Assembly: GCA_030407085.1 (NCBI GenBank)
Contig: CM059582.1
Coordinates: 207,296,001 to 207,360,000 of the forward strand
DNA: 64,000 nucleotides
Direction of reading: 5' to 3'
Source: Trichopria drosophilae
Lineage: Eukaryota; Arthropoda; Insecta; Hymenoptera; Diapriidae
Part shown: in pieces, positions 25,401 to 38,487 of the stretch
How positions within the stretch are numbered: the stretch's first letter is position 1
Layout: each line of letters begins with the position of its first letter
Notes under the pieces: generated by a model
What the model was told of the DNA's origin: nothing
Seen by the model: the letters and a program-made list of their open reading frames with translations, nothing else
Database searches by the model: none
Translations under genes and position numbers: made by a program

Positions 25401-28400
25401 TTTTGTTTGTTTTCTATTTTTGAGGTTACATACAGGACGTAAAAATGTTTTTTGCCTTCATTACTACTTTTATCATCCAGTACTCCCTTACCTATCTGTC
25501 TACGATTTTTTTTCACAAAAATACGGTAATTTTATGTTATGACATTCATCTTAAAAACTTCATAATTACCCTTTTAAAGCCGACATTTTGCTACTTGGTA
25601 ATTTCTTTTGAAATGTTGTACTTATAGTTTGTACTTTTGTTTTTGAGTTCACTAAGCAAGAAAATGGATTTAAAAACTTCGTATAGTCATTTTTAAGATG
25701 TCGAATTCAAAATGGTGGGTAATGTAAATGCTCCAGAGGTTATTTAAATAAATGTCATGATTTCAAACTATATAAAATAATTTAACCACTTCACAAGTAA
25801 TGTATCATATTTGTTAATATCTTCCACAGTTTTTAATGAATTTACATGAAATTTGCTATATTATTCGCTTCGTGCATGGCGATGGAGGGGATATCGAAAT
25901 CGACGGCAGCGCTCAGCGTGGAGATTTCTGACAACTCGCATCTGCAACGTCAGAGCTTTTCCATTAAAGTCAATTTAAAAATGCTCTTATTTATTCGTTA
26001 ATTTGAGACATTTTAAAGTTTATTTCGATCTGTTGCAAGTGTTGCAAGTAAGGTTTATGGTTTGTTTAGAAATTATTTAAATTATGAAATGTAAGGAATT
26101 AGACAATTCTTGGAAGGTCGAGAAAATGTAAATACGCGAAACTTATGATAACGATTGCGGGTATTTGAACGTTACTTCGATGTATATAATTTTAAATAAA
26201 TTCACCAGTTCGACTAAATCATTCAAGGCGTCCACATCGTAATTTGCTCACCCTAAGGAAATCCAGGAATCCTTGCTTATTACATTAAAAATACAGTCCA
26301 CTATTATCAAGGAACAAACATTGGTACTTCGAGCTGGATTTTCTAGAAGTGCAATTCACTACCAATTGAAGTTCGTGCTAAACTAGTGAATAAAGCAAAA
26401 AATAATACACGTTTGTAACATTTCGATTAGTTACATTGCGTTGTAAAATCTGACGTGCGTGCAAAAAGTGAAACACACGTGATAAAATAATTTAAAAATT
26501 GAACTAGTCATTGGGGTTGCAGTGGATGTGTTTAAATTGTTTCACTTTTACACATTGAAACAGAATAATTTCGTGAGATAAATTGTGGACGCCAATTCAA
26601 TTGAATGATTCTTAATAAAAAGAAAATTATATATTGACACACGACTTGCATATAAAAAATTCGAAAAATTATTTATTAGTCGCAAGTGAGAGAATTAAAT
26701 TTATTTAATACAATATCTCTCGACACAACTATAAACAAACAAGCAATCAAACGGCCCTGGCCAACTAACAATAACAAGCGGATAAACAAGGAATTCAAAT
26801 TATAACGACGATTTTGAAGAAGGTAAAATTATCGAAGATTCCAATTTGCGGATTTGAAGAACAATAAGATTTTAAACAAATTTGACGAAGAACTGAAGCA
26901 TCTTTCAACTTGGTCCAGAGGAGCAATCTAACACCTATCAAATCTTACCAGCAACGAGGAATTCGGCATCTTTATTCAACGATTAAACATCTCGTCAACC
27001 ATAGGATTATTTCACCTCAAATCTGTAAGTGGGCAATCCTTATTCCTCGGCTCCCTCTTTTTTATATTGACTTTGCTTGTGTACGTTTTTTAATTATTCA
27101 GTTAATTATTCGTCATGATTTCGGACTTTGATAGCGCGAAATTAAGTAAAAATCGCGGATCCTTACGTATGAAATTGACATTATTTCAAAAACATATAAA
27201 TGACATACTAAGTAAACATCCCGATTCAAGTCAACCTCTGAGCGGAGAAATGATCAACGATATTGGTGAGCGGCTAAATCGCGTTCAGCAAGACTATGAA
27301 AAATTTGAAAAATTACAAATGACAATTGAAGAAATTGCTGATAGCGAAAACGATTTAGTAAATGCATATAAATATCGGGAAGAATTTGAACGTGATTATT
27401 TTGCATTTATTGGCGTAGCACAAAGTTTATTATCACGCAATTCTCCAACAGGTTCGTGTAGTTCTCGGAATGAAACGGAAAATAGTATAAACCCAAATGC
27501 TAACAATATAAATTTTTCCGAAAGTCAGGTAAATAATACGAATAACGTTAAGCTCCCAACAATAGAGTTGCCAAAATTTAGTGGCGATATTTCGGAATGG
27601 TTGGGATTTCGCGATACTTTTGAATCGTTGATCAATAATAATGTAACAATCACAAACATTCAAAAGTTTCACTATCTGCGGGCAACCGTTTATGGTAGTG
27701 CCGGTCAAATAGTTAAACTTCTTGAATTTTCTGCAACAAATTACGCAATCGCTTGGAAATCGTTATGCGAGCGTTATAATAATACAAAATTATTAACGCA
27801 TAATCACATCAAGGCTCTTTTTGAAATGAAAGGTATGAAGCGAGAATGTGCTGATGAAATTCAAGTAATTTTAGATTGTTTATTAAAACATCTTCGTGCA
27901 TTAAAGGTTTTAAATCAACCGGTAGATCAATGGGATACATTACTTATTTATTTAACATCTTCTAAACTTGATGATTCTACACAAAGAGCTTGGGAAAAGG
28001 AAAAATCTAAAATTGATAACCCGACCTTAAAAGATTTTACCGAGTTTTTGACAGCACGTTCTGAATTTTTGCAAACATTAGAACTAAGTAATAAATCATC
28101 AAACGTTAGTAGTACAATTAATAAATCTCACACTACAAATAAACAAAAAACTAAAGCCTTTTTGGCAGCGAATAAGGGAAATTGTGCACATTGCAAGCAA
28201 GATCACCCTATATATAGATGCGATCAATTTTTAAAATTCACTCCTCGCGAGAGATTTGAAAAATTGATTGAATACAAAATGTGTATCAATTGTTTAAGGC
28301 GTGGTCATTTTGCCACCAATTGCACAAGTACCTTTCGTTGCAAAACTTGTAAGGGTAAACATAACGTGCTAGTACATTTTGAAAATTCTTCTTCGGGATC

Positions 28401-31400
28401 TAATGAACCGACTGTTGCACTGCATGTAAATAGTTCAATCAGACCTGCTGCTGTTCTGCTACCCACCGCTATGGTCAAAGTGAAGACAAATGAAAGGTTT
28501 AACAATCACGTGCGTGCTCTTTTAGATTCATGTGCTCAATCGAGCTTTATTACTGAAAGACTTTGTAAAACACTTCAAGCTAAAATGACTCGAATTACAG
28601 TGGATATAACAACATTAAATGGCAGTGAATGTATGGCTAATTATCAGTGTGAAATTGATGTGTTGAGTAAAGTTAGCGGGTATGTATTTCATTTGACGTG
28701 TTTAGTGGTCAAAGAAATTACAGGCTTAATGCCGAATAGCCGCACAGATAAAAACGCAATATCAATTCCACACGGATTAAATATGGCCGATCCTTCATTT
28801 AATCAACCAGGTCCGATTGACTTACTTATTGGAGGAGAGTTCTTTTGGAACCTACTATGTATTGGTCAGATGAGATTGCAAAATAGTGGACTTACAATCC
28901 AAAAAACTAGGTTGGGATGGGTAGTTGGTGGCCCGCTTTCATTACCAGAAAAAGGTCAAATTCATTGTAATCTTATTACACGTGAAAAACTTGATAACAC
29001 CTTACGACAATTTTGGGAGTTGGAAGAAATCCCTCATGGTAAATTGCTCACTGACGAACAAAGGGAATTTGAAAGTTATTTTGTTAAAACTCATAGACGA
29101 AACAGTGACGGTCGATTCATAGTTAAGATCCCGTTGAAGGATTCCGTTAGTAAACTCGGAGATTCAAAGAAAATGGCGGAACGAAGACTTATAAATTTAG
29201 AACGAAAGCTTGAAAAAAATCCCGAACTCAAACGCAAATATATAGATTTTTTAACGGAATATGAGGAGTTAGGGCATATGAGTCGTTCGATTAACGAAAA
29301 TGCTTCGGAAGTTTTTTATTTACCTCACCATTGCGTTGTGAAAGAAAGTAGCCTGACGACACAAGTTCGTGTAGTTTTTGATGGATCTGCCGCAACTACA
29401 AGTGGAGTTTCAATAAACAACCTGCAGATAACAGGTGCGAATATGCAACAAGAATTATTTGATATATTAATTAGATTTAGATGTCATAAAATTGTAGTTG
29501 CGGCAGACATCGAAAAAATGTACCGTCAAGTTCTCATCGATCCTGAACAGCGCTCGCTTCAGCGCATTTTATGGCGTTCGAGTTCAAAAGAACCGATTCA
29601 ATAATTTGATTTAAATACTATTACGTATGGTACAGCTAACGCGTCGTTCTTAGCAATTCGTTCATTGAATCAATTGGCAAATGAATGCGAGTCAAAACAA
29701 CCGAATACTGCCAAAATTATACGTGAAGATTTTTACGTAGATGATCTGCTCACGGGAGCTGATTCAATTGCGGAAGCTGTAACCATTGCTAATAGTGTAA
29801 GTGAAGTACTGGAGCGGGGGAAGTTTCCGCTAAGAAAATGGACATCGAATGAGCCAGAAGTATTGAAGAGGTTGAGTCATACCATCCCTAAAACGAATAT
29901 TATAGATTTTTCAAATGGAGCAACTTCAAAAACATTGGGTTTAATGTGGGATGCATCCCCAGATAACTTAAGTTTTAATATTAAGCAAAACGCATTAGAA
30001 TCGAGAGTCACAAAGCGGCAAATTTTATCGGAAGTTGCACAAATTTTTGACCCTCTTGGTCTTTTAGGGCCAGTTAATATAAACGCGAAGATTCTGATTC
30101 AAACGTTATGGATGGAAAAGGTGGGATGGGATGAATCGCTCCCTTCAAATCTGCACTCGCAGTGGTTAGCCTTTAAGGAACAACTACGTTTTCTGAACAC
30201 CCTGAAGATACCACGTTGTGTCTTAAGCTTTCCAAATGTCAATTTTCAATTGCATGGATTTGCTGACGCATCTAAACGAGCTTACGGAGCATGTATATAT
30301 CTGCGATCGGTTAATGAGGTTGGTGGGGTGTCGGTTTCATTGTTTTGCGCAAAATCAAAGGTAGCACCTTTGAAGGAGCAAACCATTCCGCGTTTGGAAT
30401 TATGTGCGGGGTTATTGCTCGCGAAACTTATGAGTCGTGTAAAACGGTCATTGAATCGGAATATAAATGAAATTGCTTACTGGTCTGATTCAACTATTGT
30501 TTTGTCATGGTTAAAATTACAACCGGGAACATTACCTACATTTGTGGCAAATCGCGTGGCTCAAATTCAAGAGCTGTCTAGCGTAGAATTGTGGAGGCAC
30601 GTGCCAACAAAGGAAAATCCTGCGGACTGTCTTAGTCGGGGTGTAACACCTAAGGATATCATTGAATTTAGAATGTGGTGGCACGGTCCAGCCTTTCTCT
30701 TAAAACCATCTGCAGATTGGCCACAATTCGTATCCTCAGAACTGATCGTAGATGACCTAGTTCCTAGTGCGGTGTTACAAATAGCAATTTCGGGTAATGA
30801 GATCAATCAGTATTTCTTTGAGAGGTTCTCTAAACTAAGCAAACTACTTAGAGTTTTTGCATACTTGAAAAGATTTGTAAATAGACTAAAGCGTATTCCT
30901 ACTGTTAGGTTCGGGGCGATTTGCGTAGAAGAATTAGAAGATGCTCTTATGTTTTTTATTAAGGACGATCAAAATCAATGGTTTAAAAACGAACTTCATT
31001 TAATTAAAACGGATAAGAAAATCATAAATCATAAGCTTAAACCATTAAGTCCGTTTGTTGACACTGCTGGTATTTTGCGCGTGGGCGGTCGCTTGGCTAA
31101 CAGTTTATATTCAAACGATAAAAAACATCCGATTATTTTAAGTTACAAAAGTAAACTAGCTAAATTGATAGTGGAAGAAAATCATATAAGGTTGTTACAC
31201 GCCAATGCTACGCAACTTCTCGCTCATACACGAGAAAGATTTTGGATATTACGGGGTCGAAATCTAGTTCGTCGCGTTGTTCACGATTGCGTGGTTTGTT
31301 TCAGACATTCGCCGAGAGAAATACAATATTTCATGGGTCAACTTCCACAAGCTCGCGTCACTCCCTTAGCGCCTTTTCATACAACTGGCGTAGATTATGC

Positions 31401-34400
31401 CGGGCCGTTTCTGTTGAGAGACAGGAAGGGCCGCGGCTCTAAATCGGTAAAATATTATGTTTGTATTTTTATCTGTTTTTCGACAAAGGCTGTTCATATC
31501 GAAACAGCATCTGACATGACTAGCGAAGCGTTTATTGCAGCATTGCGCAGATTCTCCAGTAGGAGAGGAAAACCTGCAGTAATTCATTCCGATAATGGCA
31601 CGAACTTCGTTGGGGCAAATCGCGAGTTACATGAATTGGGAGAATTTCTTTTGCAAAATAATAAGGAATTAAGTGAATCCGCTCAAGAGGTTAGTATCGA
31701 ATGGAAATTTATTCCGGCCTACTCTCCCCACTTTGGTGGACTATGGGAGGCCGGAGTAAAATCCGTTAAGTACCATTTGAAACGGGTGTCCTCGAATGCT
31801 AGCCTTACTCCCGAAGAGTTTTATACGTTACTGACACAAGTAGAGGCAGTACTAAATTCTCGTCCCCTTACTCCTCTCTCAAGCGATCCTTCGGACGTGC
31901 TACCACTTACCCCTGCCCACTTTTTAATTGGAAGATCACTGATGACCATAGCTGATCCAAATTTAAAAGATGTTCAAGAAAACAGATTGTCTAGATGGGA
32001 GAGAGTACAGCAATTGCAACAACATTTCTGGGAGAGGTGGAGCAAAGAATATTTATCTGAGCTTCAAGTTCGTAGTAAGTGGCAGGAACCCTTTCCCGAT
32101 TTAAAACGCGGGATGCTAGTTCTCTTAAAGGACAAAAACCAACCACCATGTAAATGGAAACTTGGACGAGTGGAGGAGTCGCATCCGGGAAAGGATGGTA
32201 TATCGAGGGTGGCCACGGTTTGGGCACATGGAGAAAGATTGAAACGGGCTTACAATCAACTTTGTCCACTTCCTCAAGATGGAAACGAAGCAGCTTCAAC
32301 ATAAAACCTTATATTATACATATATTGCATTTAAATTTTGTTATTAGTATTTTGAGCTATCCTTTTATCTATGTTGTAAACTGCCGTTTGATTGATTGAA
32401 TGCAACATTCAATGTCGGGGGGCATGTTTAGAAATTATTTAAATTATGAAATGTAAGGAATTAGACAATTCTTGGAAGGTCGAGAAAATGTAAATACGCG
32501 AAACTTATGATGACGATTGCGGGTATTTGAACGTTACTTCGATGTATATAATTTTAAATAAATTCACCAGTTCCACTAAATCATTCAAGGCGTCCACATC
32601 GTAATTTGCTCACCCTAAGGAAATCCAGCGAATCCTTGCTTATTACATTAAAAATACAGTCCACTATTATCAAGGAACAAACATGGTTTAAAGAACCATT
32701 TGAAAGGGTTCATTTTATAATATACTGTGCAAAAAAAAATGATTACTCCGAGTTCGAAATTGTATAGAATACAATTCATTATTCAGCTGAAATATATTTA
32801 TATTTATGTATATACTGTAATTTTCCATTATTAGTAATTTAGTTAATAGATAAACATGGTATTTTTCTTATTTCCAATGTAGTTTTGTACGGTGGAAGAG
32901 TCACTGAGGTTTGCCGAATTACACTGGAACGAATTAATTTATGCTCTGTACATATTCCAAATATTTCTTCTACACGAACTACATATCCTACAGCCAAATT
33001 TTTTCCCTTTTCTATACTTACTGGATTAAAGTTTATTGAGTTTGTGATTGATTCAAACCCAGTTTGGATTATCGTATTCATTTACGCCCCTTAACCTCGT
33101 TTTGTTCAACTCAAAATGATTCGAATTCAAAAAGTATAATATTTTGTTACAAACAAAAATGTACAAAATTTAGGCCGAATTTCAAACAATATATTCAAAG
33201 TACTAATGCTTTTGAAAACCCGCAGAAAATTAAAAAAAAAACTAAATATTTCACTTTCTCATATCACTCTCCATACAAATTGCAGATGCGAGTTGTCAAA
33301 ATTCACCACCAGGCGGCGTGGCCGGCGTCTTGCACTAAGCGAATAGGTTTTTAAGTCGCTGAATACGAATCTGATTTCATATTTTAAAAAATTAATATGG
33401 CGTATTCAATATGGCGGCTACTAGTTATACGCTTTTGAAGCCATTTTTGTTTTGCTACCAGTAAAGCGGTTAAGGAAGAAATAGTTACACGTTTTTTAGT
33501 TACATATTACTTGAAATGTTTTTAAAAATTTTATCAGTAAATTTTCTTTACACTAGACTATTTTCAACGCCAAAGAGTATATTTACTCATACATAGAATA
33601 CAAAATAACTTAAATTCTGTCTAAAACAATTTTTTTGTTCTTCTTGGATATAGGAGTGGTTTCCGATGTAATTTTGTGCACTGAACACGATCGCGAGTTC
33701 CAAAATTGCGTATCAAGTGAAGATTTTAAGAAAAATGGGGGGTAAAAACTAAGAAAAATGGATTTTTGAGTATTTTGATCCATACTTTTCTCAGACATCT
33801 GACGTGTTCGAGACTTCAACCTACGCTTAAATTAAAGCCTGAATCTTACCATAAAATTATCATATATGGGTGATTTTCAAAAAACTGTGATATTTCTAAT
33901 AATTCGGCGAATTCCGAGATTAAGTAAAAAATGTATATTCTTCCATTTTCTTGTTACATATAGTATGTGTATGTAAAATAAAATTACTACAAGTGAATTA
34001 TTTAGTGAGTTATATTAGAAATAAATATTTTTTCATATGGCGATACTAACATTCAATGACATTCTAAACAAACACAACATCAACAGTATATGTTCATTAT
34101 CATTAAAATAGGTTTCTCATGAAATATAAGCAGAAAAGTAGACAAAAAGCCTAATAATTAGTAACATGAGAAAACATTTCTTTCAAATACATATTATTCC
34201 ATTTTTATACAAGATTCAAAGTATCACAGTTTTTTTGAAAATCACCCATTTGTAATTTAGAAAGAAAAAACAGAATTGCATAAAATGGCGGAGCCATCAA
34301 AATGTTGATCTAAAGTCATCCTACTGAACTCTTAAATTTAAATCAAATTTACAAATTTAATGTTACTTTTTCAACATTCAAAATGGAGGATTTTTTGTGT

Positions 34401-37400
34401 TGCTATCAGTGTCAAATTCACGTCTGGGTTTTAAAAAAATGGTAAAAAAAACCCCAAATCAAACAAGGTATTGATCTAACTGCAGCAAAGCTAAGACATA
34501 CTAGAAACTTTAGTATACTTAAATTAAAGCTTGAATTTAACGCGCATATTGGTATTAGAGACACGTGTAACATAGAAAATTAATTTAATTCAATTTCCAT
34601 TGCCTAAAACTTAACAAAATGTTGGTCTATCGTTAAATCATCCAATTAAATTTATAGATTTTAAAATCTGCCGTCAGATTTGTAATCAGCGACTCCGATG
34701 AATTCTTTTTTAGAAACAGTTGTTAATAATTTGTAAAGGATAACCAGTTTCGAGCAAGATACGTCTGTCTGAATTCAAATTTCGACGACTAAATTTAATT
34801 TCAGACAATTTTACGATTCTATCGACCATAAACGACACTAAGTTTTATAGAAAATCATCTTCAAACTGATATAAATATTTCTACTTTAAAATCTAATTTA
34901 AATGAAGAAAAGTGGATGGTAAAAGTTTAATGGTAAATATAATATGTTAGGTTAAGTTATGAAAATTGCACTTGCATTTACACATAAAAAAAGTAAACAT
35001 TCGAGGTAAGTTTTCGATTTAAATAAATTGTTAAGAATTTCTTTTAATCGTTTAATAACTATTTCCAACGCTATGAAAATATCAAATTTCAGAGAATATT
35101 AAAATGAAATTCAGAAAGTGGATAAAAGAAATTTAATTGAGCTTTCAAAATCATTGAAAAATGCGATATAAAAAGATTATTATACGAAATAATTGTATTG
35201 TAAACTATAATTTACGTTGTAGGAATAATTTCATAATAAATCGAAACTTACAAATTCTAAAACAAAAAACACGCTATGCTATTCTATCGTGCAAAACTGA
35301 AATACCGTAACTGTATTTTTTGTCCAAAAAACGTTATGATTTTTAGATTACTCTCTATGTCTGTGGACAAGTCCTTCTGTACAAGTAAAATATAATTTTG
35401 ATATTCTATGTTTATTACTTTTGTATTAAGTTTGTTCATAGAACCTAATAACATATTGTAACAGAATGTTAATCACAATTTTGATCTCCACAGAACATTT
35501 TTTATCCTCATTTTGGAAGCAATTGTAATATAAACTTTTCAATCGAGAAATGTCTAAAGTTAGAAACTATTAAGTTGAAAAATTTTTCAACACGACATTT
35601 TCTTGTTACCATGAGTATTTTTATAAAAAACTAGATTTGAATGCTTCTATTTTCGGAGTCATAAAAAGTTTTAGGAAATCCTTTCATTGTCTTTTTGTTG
35701 TTAGATCAAAAACATTTCATCACTTTAAAAATTGAATGAAATTTTCTTATTTAATGATGTAGGCCATTTCTTGAATAAATTGTAGAGTTTATTTAAATGT
35801 TTAATATTGCTAATCTCACAATTGTTCTTGGTTTCTACTTATATCGTCCATTTACACATTTTATCTAGCACATGCTTAAAGTTTAACATTCTATTCAGTT
35901 GATTTTTTGGAGAAATAAAGGTGGATTTTATATAAAAAAAAGTTACAAAATTTCCAATAATCGCATTACACATAGTTACATATCAACAATCGTAGTAAAC
36001 TACAGTTAAATGTATTCAAAATACTTAAAAACAAACAGAAGAAATAATTCGAAATATGTTCAAACCTTTGTAACGCTGCTCTGATGCACAGTGAAAGTTT
36101 GGAAGAGTTGTGGACCATGCCCCACAGTTTCTGGATGTTGGACAATGACGCGTACGCTGCCGGTTTTGGTACCATAAGCGATTTCGATCCAATTCCCACA
36201 GAGGCCTGTGACAGGATGCACAGAAAAATAACTGATTAAACAGTGTTGTCGGCAAAGTTGAATATACTCGTAATTAGAACAATTAATAGAGAACATCCAT
36301 GGCAATTCAGCATATGAAATTAAGGACATATTGCACGATTTGATCGATTCAAGATTGCAGGACTCTTCGCATGCATCTAAGGTGTACTCGGAACTATTCT
36401 TTTTAATCGTAGTCCTACATTAAGGACATTCCATGTCAAATCGGCAACTTTTTTTCACACAATTTTTAATTTTAGTTTTATCATTTGTGTACTGTTAGTA
36501 CATGCAAAAGAAGTATTTTTTATCATACAAAACATTTTAAAATCGACTGTAGTAAGAGTTGTGAGGATATTTAGGAAAACGGAATTTTCTGTTCTGGCAA
36601 TGTTTAATTTATTTAAGGTGGTTAGACACCGGAATATCGTACGTTGGAGAAAAATATTTAATAATATTTTCAAAAATGTAATTTTCATTACGAATGATAT
36701 TGTTAAAAAGAGAAGGCATTATTCTTTTTAGAAAAAAATTTAAACATGCAAAAATAATTTGTTACGTGATTTTTTTTAAGGACGCAAATTTTTTTCTTAT
36801 CGACTGTCAATAATTTTTTTAAACTGAATAGATTTTAACGAATGACGGTTTATTTTTTTGATGAAAAGATTCTCTACAACTTGACCGTACTATTTTTGTA
36901 TATTTTCTGAATCTGACAGCAAATACCTGTGCAAATATCTCTATTTCATTAAAAAAAAAACTATTACTTTATACAATTTCTGGATAATTTTAGTAATTAG
37001 GGAAAGAATTTGAAAAAATCCGTTCGTCAAGTAGAGAATCTTTTTTGTAAGCCGTCATTTTTTAAAATCTATTCAGTTTAAACAAATGTTTGACAGGCGA
37101 TTAAACAAATTATTTTTGCATGTTTACATTTTTCTCTTTTCAACAATATAATTCGTAATGAAAATTATATTTTTGGAAACGATATTAAATAAATAATATT
37201 AAATAACAGAAATTTATGGAATACATGTTTTTCGTGGTTTTTTTGTATGTCCTTTCTCGTGAAGATAACCTCTTTCATGTATTGTTACAGGATAAGGTTA
37301 AAAAATCGTTTTAGAGTTTTTAATTTACATTTTTCGAAGAATGAATTCTTTTTAAAATTCTGAAAAAATGTATAAAAAATGTTTAAGAGATACCCTTTAT

Positions 37401-38453
37401 GGCAATATAAATGAAATTTTGGCTCTGGATCAGTTTACAATAAAAACATCGACCTGAAAAAATTTTACAATATAAAAAGAAGTTCCCTGATTAATATATA
37501 AACTGCATAATACAGGGGACTTATTTTATTCAAATTCAACCTCGATTATCTCGCTCAATTTTTGGTCGAAATGAAAATATTTTTTTTTTCATTTTAAAGG
37601 TAATTCAATGCTCTACAAGATTTTTTCAAAACAAATTAATGTCTAACTACAAATAATAACCGAAAACTGTATACGTTTCTACGTAGAGAATCGTTTTAAT
37701 TTTTTAAGTATTTCACAAGATTCTTTGTCACTTGAGATCTTGTCACCATTTTTCGAAATCCAAAGGATTACTGGAATTAAAAATCCTCATGTAAATCAGA
37801 ATAATCAGAAGCATTTGCGGAGAAAGTATCACAATTTATGAGAGATTCGTCACAATAATTATCATCCACAATTGAATGTTCAATTAAGTTTTGTTTCTTA
37901 GAGGCAAAAAAGAATCTTGAGTGGGATTAGTTGAACAATTAGAAACATCAGAGACGACCGATTGTTCTTTTTTTGCACATGCTCACGTTTTATAATTGCG
38001 TCAACATCTTCACGAGAAGAGTTACAAAGCAGTGAACAATTGTGGACATTTTGTAACACTTTAATTTGTGTCGATGTCACCCGACGAAGAAAAGGCATTT
38101 GCTTATGCTTTGCTTTTTGAAAATGATTACAGTGCCTATCTTTAAATGGCTCAGCCATGATAAAACTATTATTTAGAATTGGAAGTGAGATGCGGATTAA
38201 TGAATTTACAGATCAATAAGTTTAACGGATTATATTTGCAAATTGCATTAGATGTTAAAATGCTATAGTTTGAAAATTTCTAAACATTTCAAACACCTTG
38301 CGTCGTAATCGCTCGGATTCTCAAAACGCTAAGCCTTGTCGAAACATTTATAATCTCAACTAGTTACAAAAAAAGGTAAAAGAAAAAAAGAAAAAGAAAA
38401 AAAAGAAAAAGAGACAAAAGAAAAAAAAAGAAAAAGAGAAAAAGAGAAAAAAG

Positions 38454-38487
<34 letters not shown>

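Larger units (their letters stand above)
26063..32683 (+). mobile_element. Bel/Pao LTR retrotransposon, nearly full length
   Basis: The 6621-bp element has 258/259-bp LTRs beginning TGTTTAG and ending ACAAACA. A 5-bp target duplication TGGTT lies at 26058-26062 and 32684-32688. A primer-binding site follows the 5' LTR and a G-run precedes the 3' LTR. Inside, gag, protease, reverse transcriptase, RNase H and integrase occur in the Bel/Pao order in one frame, broken by a single TAA (29602-29604). The LTRs differ by two substitutions and one 1-base indel, so the insertion is young. It lies in KCTD3 intron 7, antisense to that gene. This is an endogenous retroelement; nothing shows that this copy is active. 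Confidence 0.95.

Noticed and set aside
32839..33081. 80-codon open frame on the - strand next to the Bel/Pao element
   Set aside because: No family recognised, an overlapping frame exists on the other strand, and there is no splice or promoter context.
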